A stretch of 64,000 nt of DNA from Clostridiales bacterium (GTDB lineage: Bacteria; Bacillota; Clostridia; Peptostreptococcales; Anaerovoracaceae), in the NCBI GenBank assembly GCA_009911365.1, contig QXXF01000023.1, positions 25,184 through 89,183 on the forward strand, in the 5' to 3' direction. Position 1 is the first letter of the stretch, and each line of letters starts with the position of its first letter. Positions 35,317-44,781 of this stretch are shown here, one piece after another. Below the pieces are notes generated by a model that was not told the origin of the DNA, made no database searches, and saw only the letters and a program-made list of their open reading frames with translations. The translations under genes and the position numbers were made by a program.

Positions 35317-35841
35317 TTTTTAATCGGAATTTTGGCAATTGCGGCTTCCATGTCCACAATCGGAGCGGTTGTAAACGTATCTTCCGTGCTAGGGGCAAAG
35401 GATTTGATCGGCACGGCTAATCCGAAGCTGGATCGGGACAGGCTTTTCAAGCTGGCTAGAACTCTGACGATCATCATCGGAATACTGGCTATTATCGTAT
35501 CCATGATGGATCTCCCGAATTTGATGTTCATCGCACTGACCATGTATGATTGCTCGGTTCAGGCGTTTCATGCGGTATTTATTGGATTGTTCTGGAAACG
35601 GGCCAATATCCAGGGCGTTGGAGTTGGATTTATGGTTGGATGTTTCTGGTCATTGATCGGAAACTTTATTCCAGCGTCTGTTGTCTGGGCAGGTGGATGG
35701 TCCGGCGGCATGATTGGATTTTTCTTCAACATGATCATTGTGATTGTATGTGGGTTCATCTTCAAACCTTATGAAAAAGTGGATGAGATTTTTGACAGTG
35801 TGAAAAACTATCGAGAAATATATAGTAAGAAATGGATTTAA
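35317..35841 (+). pseudogene. Sodium:solute symporter (SSS) C-terminal fragment
   Basis: The frame, opening 'FLIGILAIAASMSTIGAVVNVSS', corresponds to the SSS helix carrying the conserved Ser-Met-Ser-Thr sodium-site region and continues through 'DLPNLMFIALTMYDCSVQAFHAVFIGLFWKR' to a normal C-terminus. The first ~330 residues are missing, and the break abuts the ribosome site of the opposing hydrolase relic, so this junction is a deletion or rearrangement scar. Confidence 0.8.
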
Positions 35842-36129
35842 AGGGATCCATTGGGCTTATTGTAAAATGGCTACCGCACGAAAAATGGTTCGTTCGTGTT
35901 GGCGGCCATTTTGTTCGGGAGGGTGAGGGATATGTACTAAAACGTTAATTGCATGGCAAGTATTGATTCTATTTTTTAGGGGTGATCCATGGTATAATGA
36001 ACGCAGCAAATCACGGCTAAGGATCGTATTTTTGGATGAAGGCCGTGGCATAATGGATGCAATTAAATGGTATGATTATTTAAGCGATATTGACTATATA
36101 AGGCTGGAGATCAATCAGGAGGTACTGGA
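35842..36129. other. Gap with no supported gene
   Basis: A frame from 36053 ('MDAIKWYDYLSDIDYIRLE') may be part of the toxin relic that follows, but I cannot support it as a gene. No clear promoter or terminator. Confidence 0.35.
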
Positions 36130-36355
36130 TTGGTGCAACGTATCATAGATATGAACATATTGACACAGAAGCTTTGATGATTGCCAGCATATCGCAGTTG
36201 CGGTTGTAAATGAGTGCGATTGTATCATATCGTGGAATTTCAAGCACATTGTCAATATCAAGACCATTCGTGGCGTGAGAGCGGTTGTGAACTTGGAGGG
36301 ATATAAAGGGATTGACATAATTAACCCCTCCGTTTTATTAGGAAGTGAGGAATAG
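36130..36355 (+). pseudogene. PIN-domain toxin relic
   Basis: The frame from 36176 encodes 'DDCQHIAVAVVNECDCIISW' then 'NFKHIVNIKTIRGV' and 'NLEGYKGIDIINP', the C-terminal half of a VapC-like PIN protein (the second Asp cluster and the 'SWNFKH' strand). A little more homology upstream is in another frame. The N-terminal acidic residues needed for RNase activity are absent. It stops three bases before the small partner gene. Confidence 0.7.
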
Positions 36356-36357
36356 CT

Positions 36358-36537
36358 ATGGATAAATTATCGCTTAGCCCAGATTTCACCATTGATGATA
36401 TTCATAAAATTAGAGAGCATAATTATGAAATCACAAAAGATATGTCTATGGAAGAAAAGCTAGAATACTATAATCATTTAGGGACAGCCGCAGAGAAGGA
36501 GACCAAACGGCGCAGAGCCCTAAAACGCAGAAAGTAG
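36358..36537 (+). CDS. Small antitoxin-like protein next to PIN relic
   Basis: 59 residues, starting 'MDKLSLSPDFTIDDIHKIRE' and ending in a basic tail 'KETKRRRALKRRK'. Small proteins with 'FT.DDIHKIRE.NYE.TK.M' regularly accompany this PIN type, so it is probably an orphaned antitoxin. Spacing two bases from the toxin stop. GAGGAATAG provides a weak ribosome site. Confidence 0.6.
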   Translation: MDKLSLSPDFTIDDIHKIREHNYEITKDMSMEEKLEYYNHLGTAAEKETKRRRALKRRK

Positions 36538-36593
36538 CCATGGGCGTTTCATATTGAAAAAGCGTTAAAAGAATTGGAGGTAAGGATGCGGAT

Positions 36594-37361
36594 ATGGCAG
36601 TATTAAGCGAGAAGGAATTTTTGATGCTCAATGATATTGTAAAAGACGTGCATGCGTCGAAGAGTTTGGAGGAGCTGGGGCAAAACCTGCTGCATTTGCT
36701 GCGCAAGCTGATACCCTTTTCCTCTGCGGTGTTCACTGTTTTGGATCCGGAAAATCCTTTGTATGTGGATCCGGTGAAATCCGTGTGCGTGGACGCGAGC
36801 CTGGATTCCCTGCGAGCCTATAACGAATATGTGTCCATGGATTTTACCAATCCCGCTTTCAGTTACCCAAAATCATCTTCTTTTAGGGACAGTGACATCA
36901 TCACAGAAGCGGAAAAGGGAAACACAGGGTTTTACAATAAATGGATGAAAGACCGAGGGCTGGAATATTCAGGAGGCATCGTAGTAAAAACGCCAAAAGG
37001 CAACATGGCCTCTGTCACCATCTATAGGAGCAGGTTCAACGGCCCTTTTACGGAGCGGGAAATGATGATCCTGGACATGCTCATCGGGCATATGGAAGAC
37101 ATCACCGCCAGATTCTTGGATCCGGAAAAACAGGAAGCCGTCTTTTCCATGGACTATGACAAAGACCTGCGCTATGGCAGCCTTTCCAATCGAGAAAAAG
37201 AAATCTTTCATTGTTTGATGAAACGTTATTCTAACGAAGAGATCGGCGATGAGCTCTGCATCTCCATTTCTACAGTAAAAAAACATATCCACAACATTTT
37301 CACCAAATTCGATGTCAACAGCAGGCGGCAGTTAGTTAGCCTATGTTTGCCCAGGAAATAG
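36594..37361 (+). CDS. LuxR-type transcriptional regulator
   Basis: 255 residues: a GAF-like N-terminal sensor domain of ~170 residues with no membrane segment, and a C-terminal LuxR HTH ('LSNREKEIFHCLMKRYSNEE' then 'ISISTVKKHIHNIFTKFDVN'). GGAGG lies 13 bases before ATG 36594. It is followed by a terminator and then a transporter/peptidase gene cluster, which it plausibly controls. The ligand is unknown; nothing points to acyl-homoserine lactone. Confidence 0.85.
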   Translation: MAVLSEKEFLMLNDIVKDVHASKSLEELGQNLLHLLRKLIPFSSAVFTVLDPENPLYVDPVKSVCVDASLDSLRAYNEYVSMDFTNPAFSYPKSSSFRDSDIITEAEKGNTGFYNKWMKDRGLEYSGGIVVKTPKGNMASVTIYRSRFNGPFTEREMMILDMLIGHMEDITARFLDPEKQEAVFSMDYDKDLRYGSLSNREKEIFHCLMKRYSNEEIGDELCISISTVKKHIHNIFTKFDVNSRRQLVSLCLPRK

Positions 37362-37464
37362 AACTTCCGGCGTACCCGATAAGGACCTTAATAGACACAT
37401 CAGTACCACTAGTGCTACAATTCCCGTGAATTTTAAACCTAACGGACAATTTTAAAATATTCAG

Positions 37465-37501
37465 AAAAAGATATACTTAAAGCATGAGATATATCTTTTT
37501 T
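37465..37501 (+). terminator. Terminator after LuxR gene
   Basis: AAAAAGATATA (37465-37475) pairs perfectly with TATATCTTTTT (37490-37500), ending in T6. Confidence 0.85.
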
Positions 37502-37594
37502 CTGCTGTCTTACAGCAGCCGCTCGTTCCATGGAATGTTGCCATACGGTATTTAAAATCATGAAATCAAATCGTTTACGAGAGGATGAAATCTT

Positions 37595-39016
37595 ATGGAA
37601 AACACAAATAAGATGGGAAACACTGGCGAAAAGCTGCCTTTTAAAGTGAAACTGGCTTATGGTTTGTCGGGTTACACCAGTTTTATCACCTGGACGCTTT
37701 TCAGCTTGTATGGGATGTACTTTTTTACAGACGTGGTGGGATTGGCGGCGGCTTTCGCGGGGGCCATCATTTCCCTGGGGACCATCTGGGACGCAGTCAC
37801 TGACCCGATCATCGGCAGCCTTTCAGATGGCATCAAGAGCGAAAAGGGCAGGAGAAGGCCGCTAATTATCGGCGTGGCCGTTCCCTTTGTCCTGATCAGT
37901 GTGCTGCTGTTCACCAATTTCGGATTCAGCGAAGCGGTTTCCAAGGTTTACTTTGTGATCGTGATCTTGCTCTATTACACGGCGCAGACCGTGCTGGACA
38001 TTTCCAGTTCCGCCCTGGGTTCTGAAATGACTCTGGACTATGACGAGCGCTCCACCTTGGCCACATACAAGAATTTCTTCTGCATGGCCGTGGTCATCAT
38101 CGTCAGCCCAACATTGATGCTGGTTACATATTTTGGGAAAAAGCTGGGGAATCCAGACTTTGGATGGAGCTGCGCGCTGGCCATTTACATGATCATCGCT
38201 TTGACTTTTATCTTTATTTTATGGAAGGCCACAAAGGGATACGAACGATATGGCGGGGATGAAGAAACAGCGAAGTTCTCTTTCCGGGACTTGAAGGAAG
38301 TGTTTAGAAACAAAGCCACCAGGATCGTGATGATCATCTTTGCGCTGGCGGTGTTCGGCAACACCATCAACCTCTCCCTGCAAGTCTATTATTACAGCTA
38401 TTACATGCAGATGAGCGAAGCGCAGATCGCCAGTGTCATGATGGTGATCGGAATTCTGTCCTGCGTTGGAGCCTTTGGCATTGATGTTTTATGCAAGAAA
38501 GTGTCGAAGAAATCCGCCTGGATCATCGCTATGGGAATCGAAGGGCTGGCGATGGTGCTGCTGATTGGTTTTGTTTTGAAGCCAGAGCATATAGGCATGC
38601 TCTATCTGTTGGTGCTTCTCATGGCCCTGGGCACCTGCGCGGTGTATCAAGTGCCATGGAGCATGATCCCTGACTGCGTGGATGTCAACGAACTGGAATC
38701 GGGAAAACGGACGGACGGCATCATCTTCGGGTTCGTGGCCTTTATCCAAAAAGTGTCAGGTGCGGTAGCCATGGCTTTAGTAGGCGTTCTGCTCACTGCC
38801 ATCGGTTACACGGAGGGAGCGGTTCAGTCCGCGGAAACTTTGACAGGACTCAAATATATGTATGCGTTCTTTTGCGGCGGCATATTCTTAGTATCTGTCA
38901 TCGTAGCTGTTAAATACCCCCTGTCAAAGGCAAGACATGATGCGGTTTTGAGGGGAATCAAAGATCGGAGACAAGGAAAAGACATTGCTATGGAAGATTT
39001 TAAAGACTTGATTTAA
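37595..39016 (+). CDS. GPH/MFS-family cation symporter, second
   Basis: 473 residues, about twelve helices, with 'WDAVTDPIIGSLSDGIKSEKGRRRP' as in the 30757 protein, to which it is clearly related. It opens a cluster with an M28 peptidase (39036), a cyclase (40403), and broken MATE, M81 and nitroreductase genes. ATG 37595 follows GAGAGGA. The substrate is probably a small amide or peptide, by context. Confidence 0.88.
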   Translation: MENTNKMGNTGEKLPFKVKLAYGLSGYTSFITWTLFSLYGMYFFTDVVGLAAAFAGAIISLGTIWDAVTDPIIGSLSDGIKSEKGRRRPLIIGVAVPFVLISVLLFTNFGFSEAVSKVYFVIVILLYYTAQTVLDISSSALGSEMTLDYDERSTLATYKNFFCMAVVIIVSPTLMLVTYFGKKLGNPDFGWSCALAIYMIIALTFIFILWKATKGYERYGGDEETAKFSFRDLKEVFRNKATRIVMIIFALAVFGNTINLSLQVYYYSYYMQMSEAQIASVMMVIGILSCVGAFGIDVLCKKVSKKSAWIIAMGIEGLAMVLLIGFVLKPEHIGMLYLLVLLMALGTCAVYQVPWSMIPDCVDVNELESGKRTDGIIFGFVAFIQKVSGAVAMALVGVLLTAIGYTEGAVQSAETLTGLKYMYAFFCGGIFLVSVIVAVKYPLSKARHDAVLRGIKDRRQGKDIAMEDFKDLI

Positions 39017-39035
39017 GGAAAAGAGGGAAACACAG

Positions 39036-40325
39036 ATGATGAAGCAAAAAACATATGAACATGCGAAATTTTTCGTGGAAGAGTGTGGCCAGCGGGTCGC
39101 GGGCACAGAATCCGTGCTAAAAGCAAGCGACTACATCGTCAGCTATTATCAGGAGAACGGGATCCAGACAGAAACACATGACTTTGAAGTCCCAGTGTGC
39201 CAGGTGAGAAATTCTTCATTAAAGGCGAAGATAGATGGCACATGGACGGAAGTGACCCACACAGCGGCACTCTTTTCCAAAGAAACGCCGGAGGGTGGTG
39301 TCACGCTGCCCCTGGTCTATGTGGAAAACGGCAGCATCGCCAATTTTAAAGAACAGGATGTAAAGGGAAAAGCGGTGCTGATCTGCAGAGACGTTTACAT
39401 GGTGTATCCGGATATCTTCATGTACAAACGGCTTCACGAGTATGGCGCGGCCGCTGTGATCTACACCACAAATGACGGCCACTGGGACGTACCTTACGTG
39501 TACGCCAACTTTGAAACTATGGATGCGGAGTACACCATCCCTACAGCCATCATCCACTACAAGACCGCACTGGAACTACTGAACAAAGGTGTTTCTAAGA
39601 TCCATATGGAGGCACAGTTTAACATCACCATGGGCAAGACCAGGAACACCATCGGAGTCGTGGAAGGCGCAAAGAAAAAAGACGAAACCATCATTGTCTG
39701 CGCGCATCTTGATTCCGCGCTCAGCAGCACAGGGACCACAGATGACGTGGCGGCGGTGGCCATGATCATGGAACTGGCCAAATATTACAGCGACAGAGCA
39801 AAAGCGGGGGATCCACCAGAGCGGACCATCCGCTTCATCGCCTGGTCAGGCCACGAATGCGGCCTTCATGGTAGCAAATACTACCTGCTGGACCACAGAG
39901 ACATATTCGACAGCACAAAGTTCGTGCTCAACTATGATATCGTGGGTAACACCCTCTGTAATTACGTGGTATGGGGCGCAGGAGAAGCATCCGTGGAAGC
40001 CAAGATCAATGAGATCACCGCTCAGTTGGAATACGACTGGCCGGTGAGCATGGCTCCTATGGTGGTGGACACCCTGAACTTTGCGGTCAAGGAGATCCCG
40101 CAGATCACTTTGATGGCTGGGTTCTGCGGCGGAAATCATACGAAATACGATGCGCTTGACTTGATCTCTCCGGCAGGATTCGCCAGTCCCATCCGCTTTT
40201 CCACGGCAGTCATCGACTGGGCTGCGGATGCGGAAAAGATCCGGCAAGGGTATCCACAGTGGCTGGCGGAAGGAAGCAAGAAATTTTGCGAAATGTACGG
40301 CTGGGGGCTCTTTGGCAAGCTGTAG
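39036..40325 (+). CDS. M28 family zinc peptidase
   Basis: 429 residues. Zinc and catalytic residues of M28: 'VCAHLDSA' (His), 'TDDVAAVAM' (bridging Asp), 'WSGHECGLHGS' (catalytic Glu), 'LNYDIVG' (Asp) and 'GNHTKYDALD' (last His). A PA-like insert at about residues 75-190 precedes the catalytic core. No signal peptide, so it acts in the cytoplasm on imported peptides. It lies 19 bases after the symporter with AAGAGGG as ribosome site. Confidence 0.9.
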   Translation: MMKQKTYEHAKFFVEECGQRVAGTESVLKASDYIVSYYQENGIQTETHDFEVPVCQVRNSSLKAKIDGTWTEVTHTAALFSKETPEGGVTLPLVYVENGSIANFKEQDVKGKAVLICRDVYMVYPDIFMYKRLHEYGAAAVIYTTNDGHWDVPYVYANFETMDAEYTIPTAIIHYKTALELLNKGVSKIHMEAQFNITMGKTRNTIGVVEGAKKKDETIIVCAHLDSALSSTGTTDDVAAVAMIMELAKYYSDRAKAGDPPERTIRFIAWSGHECGLHGSKYYLLDHRDIFDSTKFVLNYDIVGNTLCNYVVWGAGEASVEAKINEITAQLEYDWPVSMAPMVVDTLNFAVKEIPQITLMAGFCGGNHTKYDALDLISPAGFASPIRFSTAVIDWAADAEKIRQGYPQWLAEGSKKFCEMYGWGLFGKL

Positions 40326-40402
40326 CAAGAGGTTTTGGTAAAACTTTGGAGATATCGCCATGAAGCGGTATCTCCCGTATGAAAAGAAGAGGAGAAATAA
40401 AA

Positions 40403-41071
40403 ATGAAGATTTACGATTTATCAGCGACCATTGAAGAGGGCATGTGGTATTACGGAAAACCCTATGTGCCTTATGAAACAGAGAAGCTGGCGACTGTGAA
40501 AGCCAACGGCTATATCACTAACAAGCATGTGATCACGTCTCACACCGGGACGCACCTGGAAAATGCGGCCCATTGGTGGGATGACGCGGAGGGCGCGGAA
40601 AAAATGCCGCTGGACAAGATCATCGGATCGGCTAAAACGCTGCGATTTCCATGCGGCCAGCGGCCTTTCTATGAAATCACCGTGGACATGCTGAAGGACG
40701 CTGGCGGCGAACGGTTGGAAAAGGGTGACATTTGTATCATCGTCACTGGATGGGACCAGCGGATGACAGAGGAAAACTACACCTGGGAAAGCCCGTATAT
40801 CACGGTGGAGGCGGCGGCTTATCTGGTGGAAAAAGGAATCAAAGCTTTTGCCATAGATGCGCCCATGCTCGGCGATCCGAGAGACGGTATGGACGTGGTG
40901 CCGGAAGGCACGGAAGTGCCGGATTTCGCCTTTGCCAAAAACGGGATCCCGTGCGTGCTGGGACTGGTGGACGCTGCGGTGCTTCCTGACGAAGTGATGT
41001 TCGTGGCCGTGCCGTTAAAGCTGAAAGGCGCGGACGGTTCGCCGGTCAGGGCCTTCGCATATGTAGAGTAA
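40403..41071 (+). CDS. Cyclase family protein (kynurenine formamidase-like)
   Basis: 222 residues. The metal-site motif 'SHTGTHLENAAHW' (HxGTHxxxxxH) is characteristic of the cyclase/KynB superfamily, which hydrolyses amide or lactone bonds (for example N-formylkynurenine, isatin). Later 'AIDAPMLGDPRDG' is also typical. The usual Asp in HxGTHxDxPxH is Asn here (HLEN). ATG 40403 with GAGGAG upstream is better than the in-frame start at 40379. Confidence 0.85.
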   Translation: MKIYDLSATIEEGMWYYGKPYVPYETEKLATVKANGYITNKHVITSHTGTHLENAAHWWDDAEGAEKMPLDKIIGSAKTLRFPCGQRPFYEITVDMLKDAGGERLEKGDICIIVTGWDQRMTEENYTWESPYITVEAAAYLVEKGIKAFAIDAPMLGDPRDGMDVVPEGTEVPDFAFAKNGIPCVLGLVDAAVLPDEVMFVAVPLKLKGADGSPVRAFAYVE

Positions 41072-41096
41072 AAAGTAGGAAAGGAATGGATTTGAT

Positions 41097-42114
41097 ATGA
41101 GCCAGACGCAAAACGAAAATGCTCTGGAAAGCATGGAAAACAGCGAGCTGCTGACAGGCAGCATGGGGAAGCTGTTCTGGAAATACGCTTTGTCAGCGCT
41201 TGTGGGAGCAATGGCCTCCTGCATTGCAGTAATATTAGATGGATATTTCATGGGTAAGCGATTGTAGTGGAATATGTGCTAGTATTCAAACTGCATTGGG
41301 CGACAGCGGCCTCCGCGCTGGACTGCGTTCTGGGAATCGCTGGAATGATCGTTTTGGTGCCTTACATGCAGGCCAGCAAGAATATCTTTACCCTTCAGGC
41401 CAGCGACTTAAAGGTCAATATGGGTTATGTGACGCAGACAGTGAAAATCGGTTTTCCTATGTTCGTAGTGAATTTCTGTCCATTGATTACCACAGTGGTA
41501 GTGAACAGGCAGCTGATCGCTTACGGAGGAAACGACCTGCATATCGCGGCATTCGGCATTTTCAACGCTTACATCGTTTACGTGATGACCGCTATTACGA
41601 ATTCCTTTACCCAGGGACTGCAGCCAATCGCCAGCGTCAACTTGGGGCCAAACAATTTGGTAGGATCAGAAGCTTGATCAAGACAGGGATCGGCCAGAGC
41701 TTTGTGGTATTGCTGGTTTTACAGGTGCTGGTCATGCTTTTTGCGAGGCCAGTGGTGGCTTTCTTCGCAGGAGGCGTTCAGGAATTGATCGATATTACGG
41801 TGCACGCTATGCGGCTGTTCATTTTGATTTACGCCTTTGGCAACGTGGCCACTCTGGTAGGCGGCTATTATATAGGCATTGAAAAGATGGGGCTCGCCTT
41901 GCTGAACTCTCTGACGAGAGTGGTGATTTTTGCGGTGCCGATGCTGTTCATCATCCCAATGTTTTTGGGGCTGGATGGTGTTTGGCTGGCCCAGCCTATA
42001 GCAGACGTGTTCGCGTGCCTCATTGCGGTCATCTGCATGGCACATGAGATAAAACGGTTGAAGTCCATGGAACGCAGGCTGGACACCACGCAAGAGCAGA
42101 GGGCAAAAGCATGA
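41097..42114 (+). pseudogene. MATE exporter relic
   Basis: ATG 41097 begins 'MSQTQNENALESMENSELL' and 'MGKLFWKYALSALVGAMASCIAVILDGYFMG', then stops at 41264. Coding resumes after a deletion ('FKLHWATAASALDCVLGIAGM...'), stops at 41677, and continues in a third frame from about 41670 ('LIKTGIGQSFVVLLVLQVLVMLFARP') to 42114. About 110 residues of the first half are missing and there is at least one frameshift. It is ordinary MATE (NorM-like) sequence otherwise. Confidence 0.82.
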
Positions 42115-42127
42115 GAGGAGGAAGAAA

Positions 42128-43626
42128 ATGAGAATCGCAATAGGAGCGTTCAGCCATGAATCACATAGTTTCAGCAAGGATACGGTAGATATTCAGGCCA
42201 TGCGGCAAGTTTTGTTTGATGATAAAGATGAAATCATAGAAAACCATCGAGGCGTACGGGGAGACGGCGGCGGAGGCTGGCTTGGCGGGTACATTGATTA
42301 TGCGGAAGCCTGCGGCTGGGAAATCGTCCCCATCTTCGCAGCGGGGGCATATCCGTCAGGCCCTGTGACAAGAGAAACCTATGCGTACATAAAAAACAAA
42401 TTCATAAAGAATTTGACTGGTGAACAAGTTGACGGCGTGCTGCTGCATCTTCATGGCGCGTGCTGCGTCCAGGGGCTAGATGACGCGGAGGGAGATTTAC
42501 TGACGGAAATTAGAAACATCGTTGGGGAACGCGTACCCGTGCTGACAGTTCTGGATCTTCACGCCAATGTGTCTGAGCTGATGGTGGAAAAGGCGGATGC
42601 GATTTACGGGTATGACACCTATCCGCATATGGATGTTTATGAAAGAGAGCAGGAAGCGTGTCAGCTGTTGGAAAAAATCGTTTTAGGCAACGTGGCCAAG
42701 CCAGTTATGTATAGAACGCAGCCGCCCCTCTTGTTTCCGGCCATTTATACCCAGACAAAGGGCGGCCCTATGGAAAAGCTGATGGAAAAGGCTGTGGCCT
42801 ACGAGCAGGAAGAAAAAGTGATCAACGTATCGCCATTCGCCGGATACTATGCTTCTGATAAAAGAGAGGCAGGGCCAAGCTGCGTGGTGATCGCAGATAA
42901 TGCGCCTGATCTGGCCGAGAAAATCGCTAAGGAAATGGCAACTTGCATATGGGAACTACAAGACGAGTTTTTTGCGATTTGCCGCCTATCAAGGAGGCCA
43001 TAAGACAGGGGGAAGAAACGGAAGGATTATGGGCGTTTATCGATGAGTGCGATGATCCCCTTGGCGGCGGGTCCGCAGATGGAACCTATATTTTGGATGC
43101 TTTGATGGGAAGTGGATTGCGGCCAGCGGGCGTTTCCACCATCAGGGATCCGGAAATCATCTCAAAAGCTTGGGAAACTGGAATCGGCGGAACGGTGAAG
43201 GGCATGTTGGGCAGCAAGGTAGATGACCTGCATGGTGAGCCAGTTGAAATCAGTGCGACTGTCAAACTGCTAGTAGAACGGGAAATTCCCATGGCTGACG
43301 CGGATCCGACTTCCAGACAGAACGTGGGCAAAATCGCAGTCCTTGATCACGATGGGATCACCATTGTGGTCACGGAGTTGAAAGCAGCGACAGAGATGAT
43401 GAATATTTTTAAATGTCTGGATATTGGCATCACAGGATACAAAGCGTTGCTCCTGAAAGGATTTGGTAAAGCCTATGAAGAAGTTTATAAAGGTATCGCT
43501 GATCATTACATTGTGCCCGACAGTCTGGGCATCACCAGTCCTGATGTGAGAAAGGCCGGCCATTTCACAAGGATTAGAAGGCCTGTGTATCCGTTGGACC
43601 AGGAGGTGGATTTTCGATATGAATAA
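42128..43626 (+). pseudogene. M81 family (MlrC-like) metallopeptidase, frameshifted
   Basis: The first frame (42128-43003) has 'GAFSHESHSFS' (His ligand), 'LHLHGACCVQGLDDAEGDLL' and 'VLDLHANVSE' (Asp-x-His ligands), the M81 core. Near 42975 the frame breaks; the rest ('PPIKEAIRQGEETEG', 'DDPLGGGSADGTYIL') continues in another frame to 43626. Joining the two gives about 495 residues, the family's normal length. MlrC cleaves linearised microcystin; relatives process unknown peptides. One base change would restore it, so sequencing error is possible. GAGGAGG precedes ATG 42128. Confidence 0.85.
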
Positions 43627-44423
43627 AAAAATATATGTGGATAAGAGCGAGTGCGTGCGATGCGGCACTTGCAGCTGGATTTGTTCAGGTTTTGTGATGT
43701 TGCGTGCTGAGGATGGAATCCCCCGCCCTCAGCCCACAGGCAGATGATTATTGCTTTCATTGCGGACAATGCGTGTCAGCCTGTCCTACAGGCGCATTGA
43801 GCAGTTCGGACATAGACATAAAGGATTGTAAAGAAATCGCAGATGATTTGAAAATTACTGCTGAGCAAGCATTGCAATTTGTTCGTTCACGCCGCTCCAT
43901 CAGAAACTTTACAAAGGAAAAAATCGACCAGAAAACAATGTATGAGCTGATCCGGAACGCCAGTTACGCGCCGACTGGCGGGAATTTTCAGGGAGTAAAA
44001 TGGATCGTGATCGATGATCAGGAAAAAATCAAGCGGATTTCTGATATGATAAAAGGATTTCTTGAAGAAATGGTCAAGCTGCCAGGTAATGAGGTATTGC
44101 TGCCAGCGAATTCTATTGGATCCTCTGATGATTATGTTTTTTGGGACGCGCCTGCGGTTGTCATTGCCTATTGCGACAATCCAATTGATTACAGAATCGC
44201 CCTGACATATCTTGATTTATGTGCGCATGGTATGGGGTTAGGCGTGTGCTGGGCAGGGTATTTCAACTTTGCGCTGCGGGCCGACCATCCAGGACTGAAG
44301 GAGGCAGCAGGTATCCCGGCTGATTGTGAAAACTATTATCCGGCGATGGTCGGACATCCTGATGAGCGGGTGAAATACTATCGTATGCCGCCAAGAAAAG
44401 AACCGAAAATTCGATTTATATAA
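43619..44423 (+). pseudogene. Ferredoxin-nitroreductase fusion protein, frameshifted
   Basis: ATG 43619 overlaps the M81 stop by eight bases. The N-terminal part is a two-cluster ferredoxin: 'CVRCGTCSWIC' then, after a frame change near 43736, 'CFHCGQCVSACPTGA'. The remainder is an FMN nitroreductase domain ('SRRSIRNFTKEKIDQ', 'NASYAPTGGNFQ', 'HGMGLGVCWAGYF'). Such fusions use ferredoxin-type electron transfer to reduce nitro or quinone-like compounds. The frameshift cuts the first 4Fe-4S motif from the rest; translation from an internal start could still give the nitroreductase. Confidence 0.82.
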
Positions 44424-44692
44424 AATCTTGATTCATAATAAAAATTTTGAGGTATGGCAAAGGAGCATGTTTTGAAAAATCGTTTTCATAAGAAATCAGC
44501 AGGCGTTCTTGTTCATGTCTGACTGCGAGAAATCTTTTGATCCTTTGATTCTGCCTTTATCTTAATGCAAATTAATGCAAAAATCACATTTCTACAACCT
44601 TGAACAACTAAATTTATCACATTTTCTAAACCATGAAATAATTTTAATCAAGGAAGCAAAGCAGAAACTTGCTTTGCTTCCAAAAAAGCATA
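44424..44692. other. Gap with an 11-bp hairpin
   Basis: GGAAGCAAAGC (44652-44662) pairs with GCTTTGCTTCC (44671-44681). It is followed by A6 rather than T, so it is not a forward terminator. No gene seen. Confidence 0.5.
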
Positions 44693-44721
44693 TTGAGATG
44701 CCTGGATACAGATGTTATAAT
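44693..44721 (+). promoter_or_regulatory. Sigma-A promoter for thioredoxin-like gene 1
   Basis: TTGAGA (44693-44698), 17 bp, TATAAT (44716-44721). The region down to the start codon is clearly duplicated before the next gene. Confidence 0.85.
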
Positions 44722-44781
44722 CTAACATGATTTCTTACTCCAAAAGTGAGAAGTTTCAATGCATGAACTTAGGAGGAGATT

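Noticed and set aside
37465-37501. Riboswitch before the second symporter
   Set aside because: Only a simple terminator stem is visible, placed right for ending the LuxR transcript; no larger conserved fold seen.
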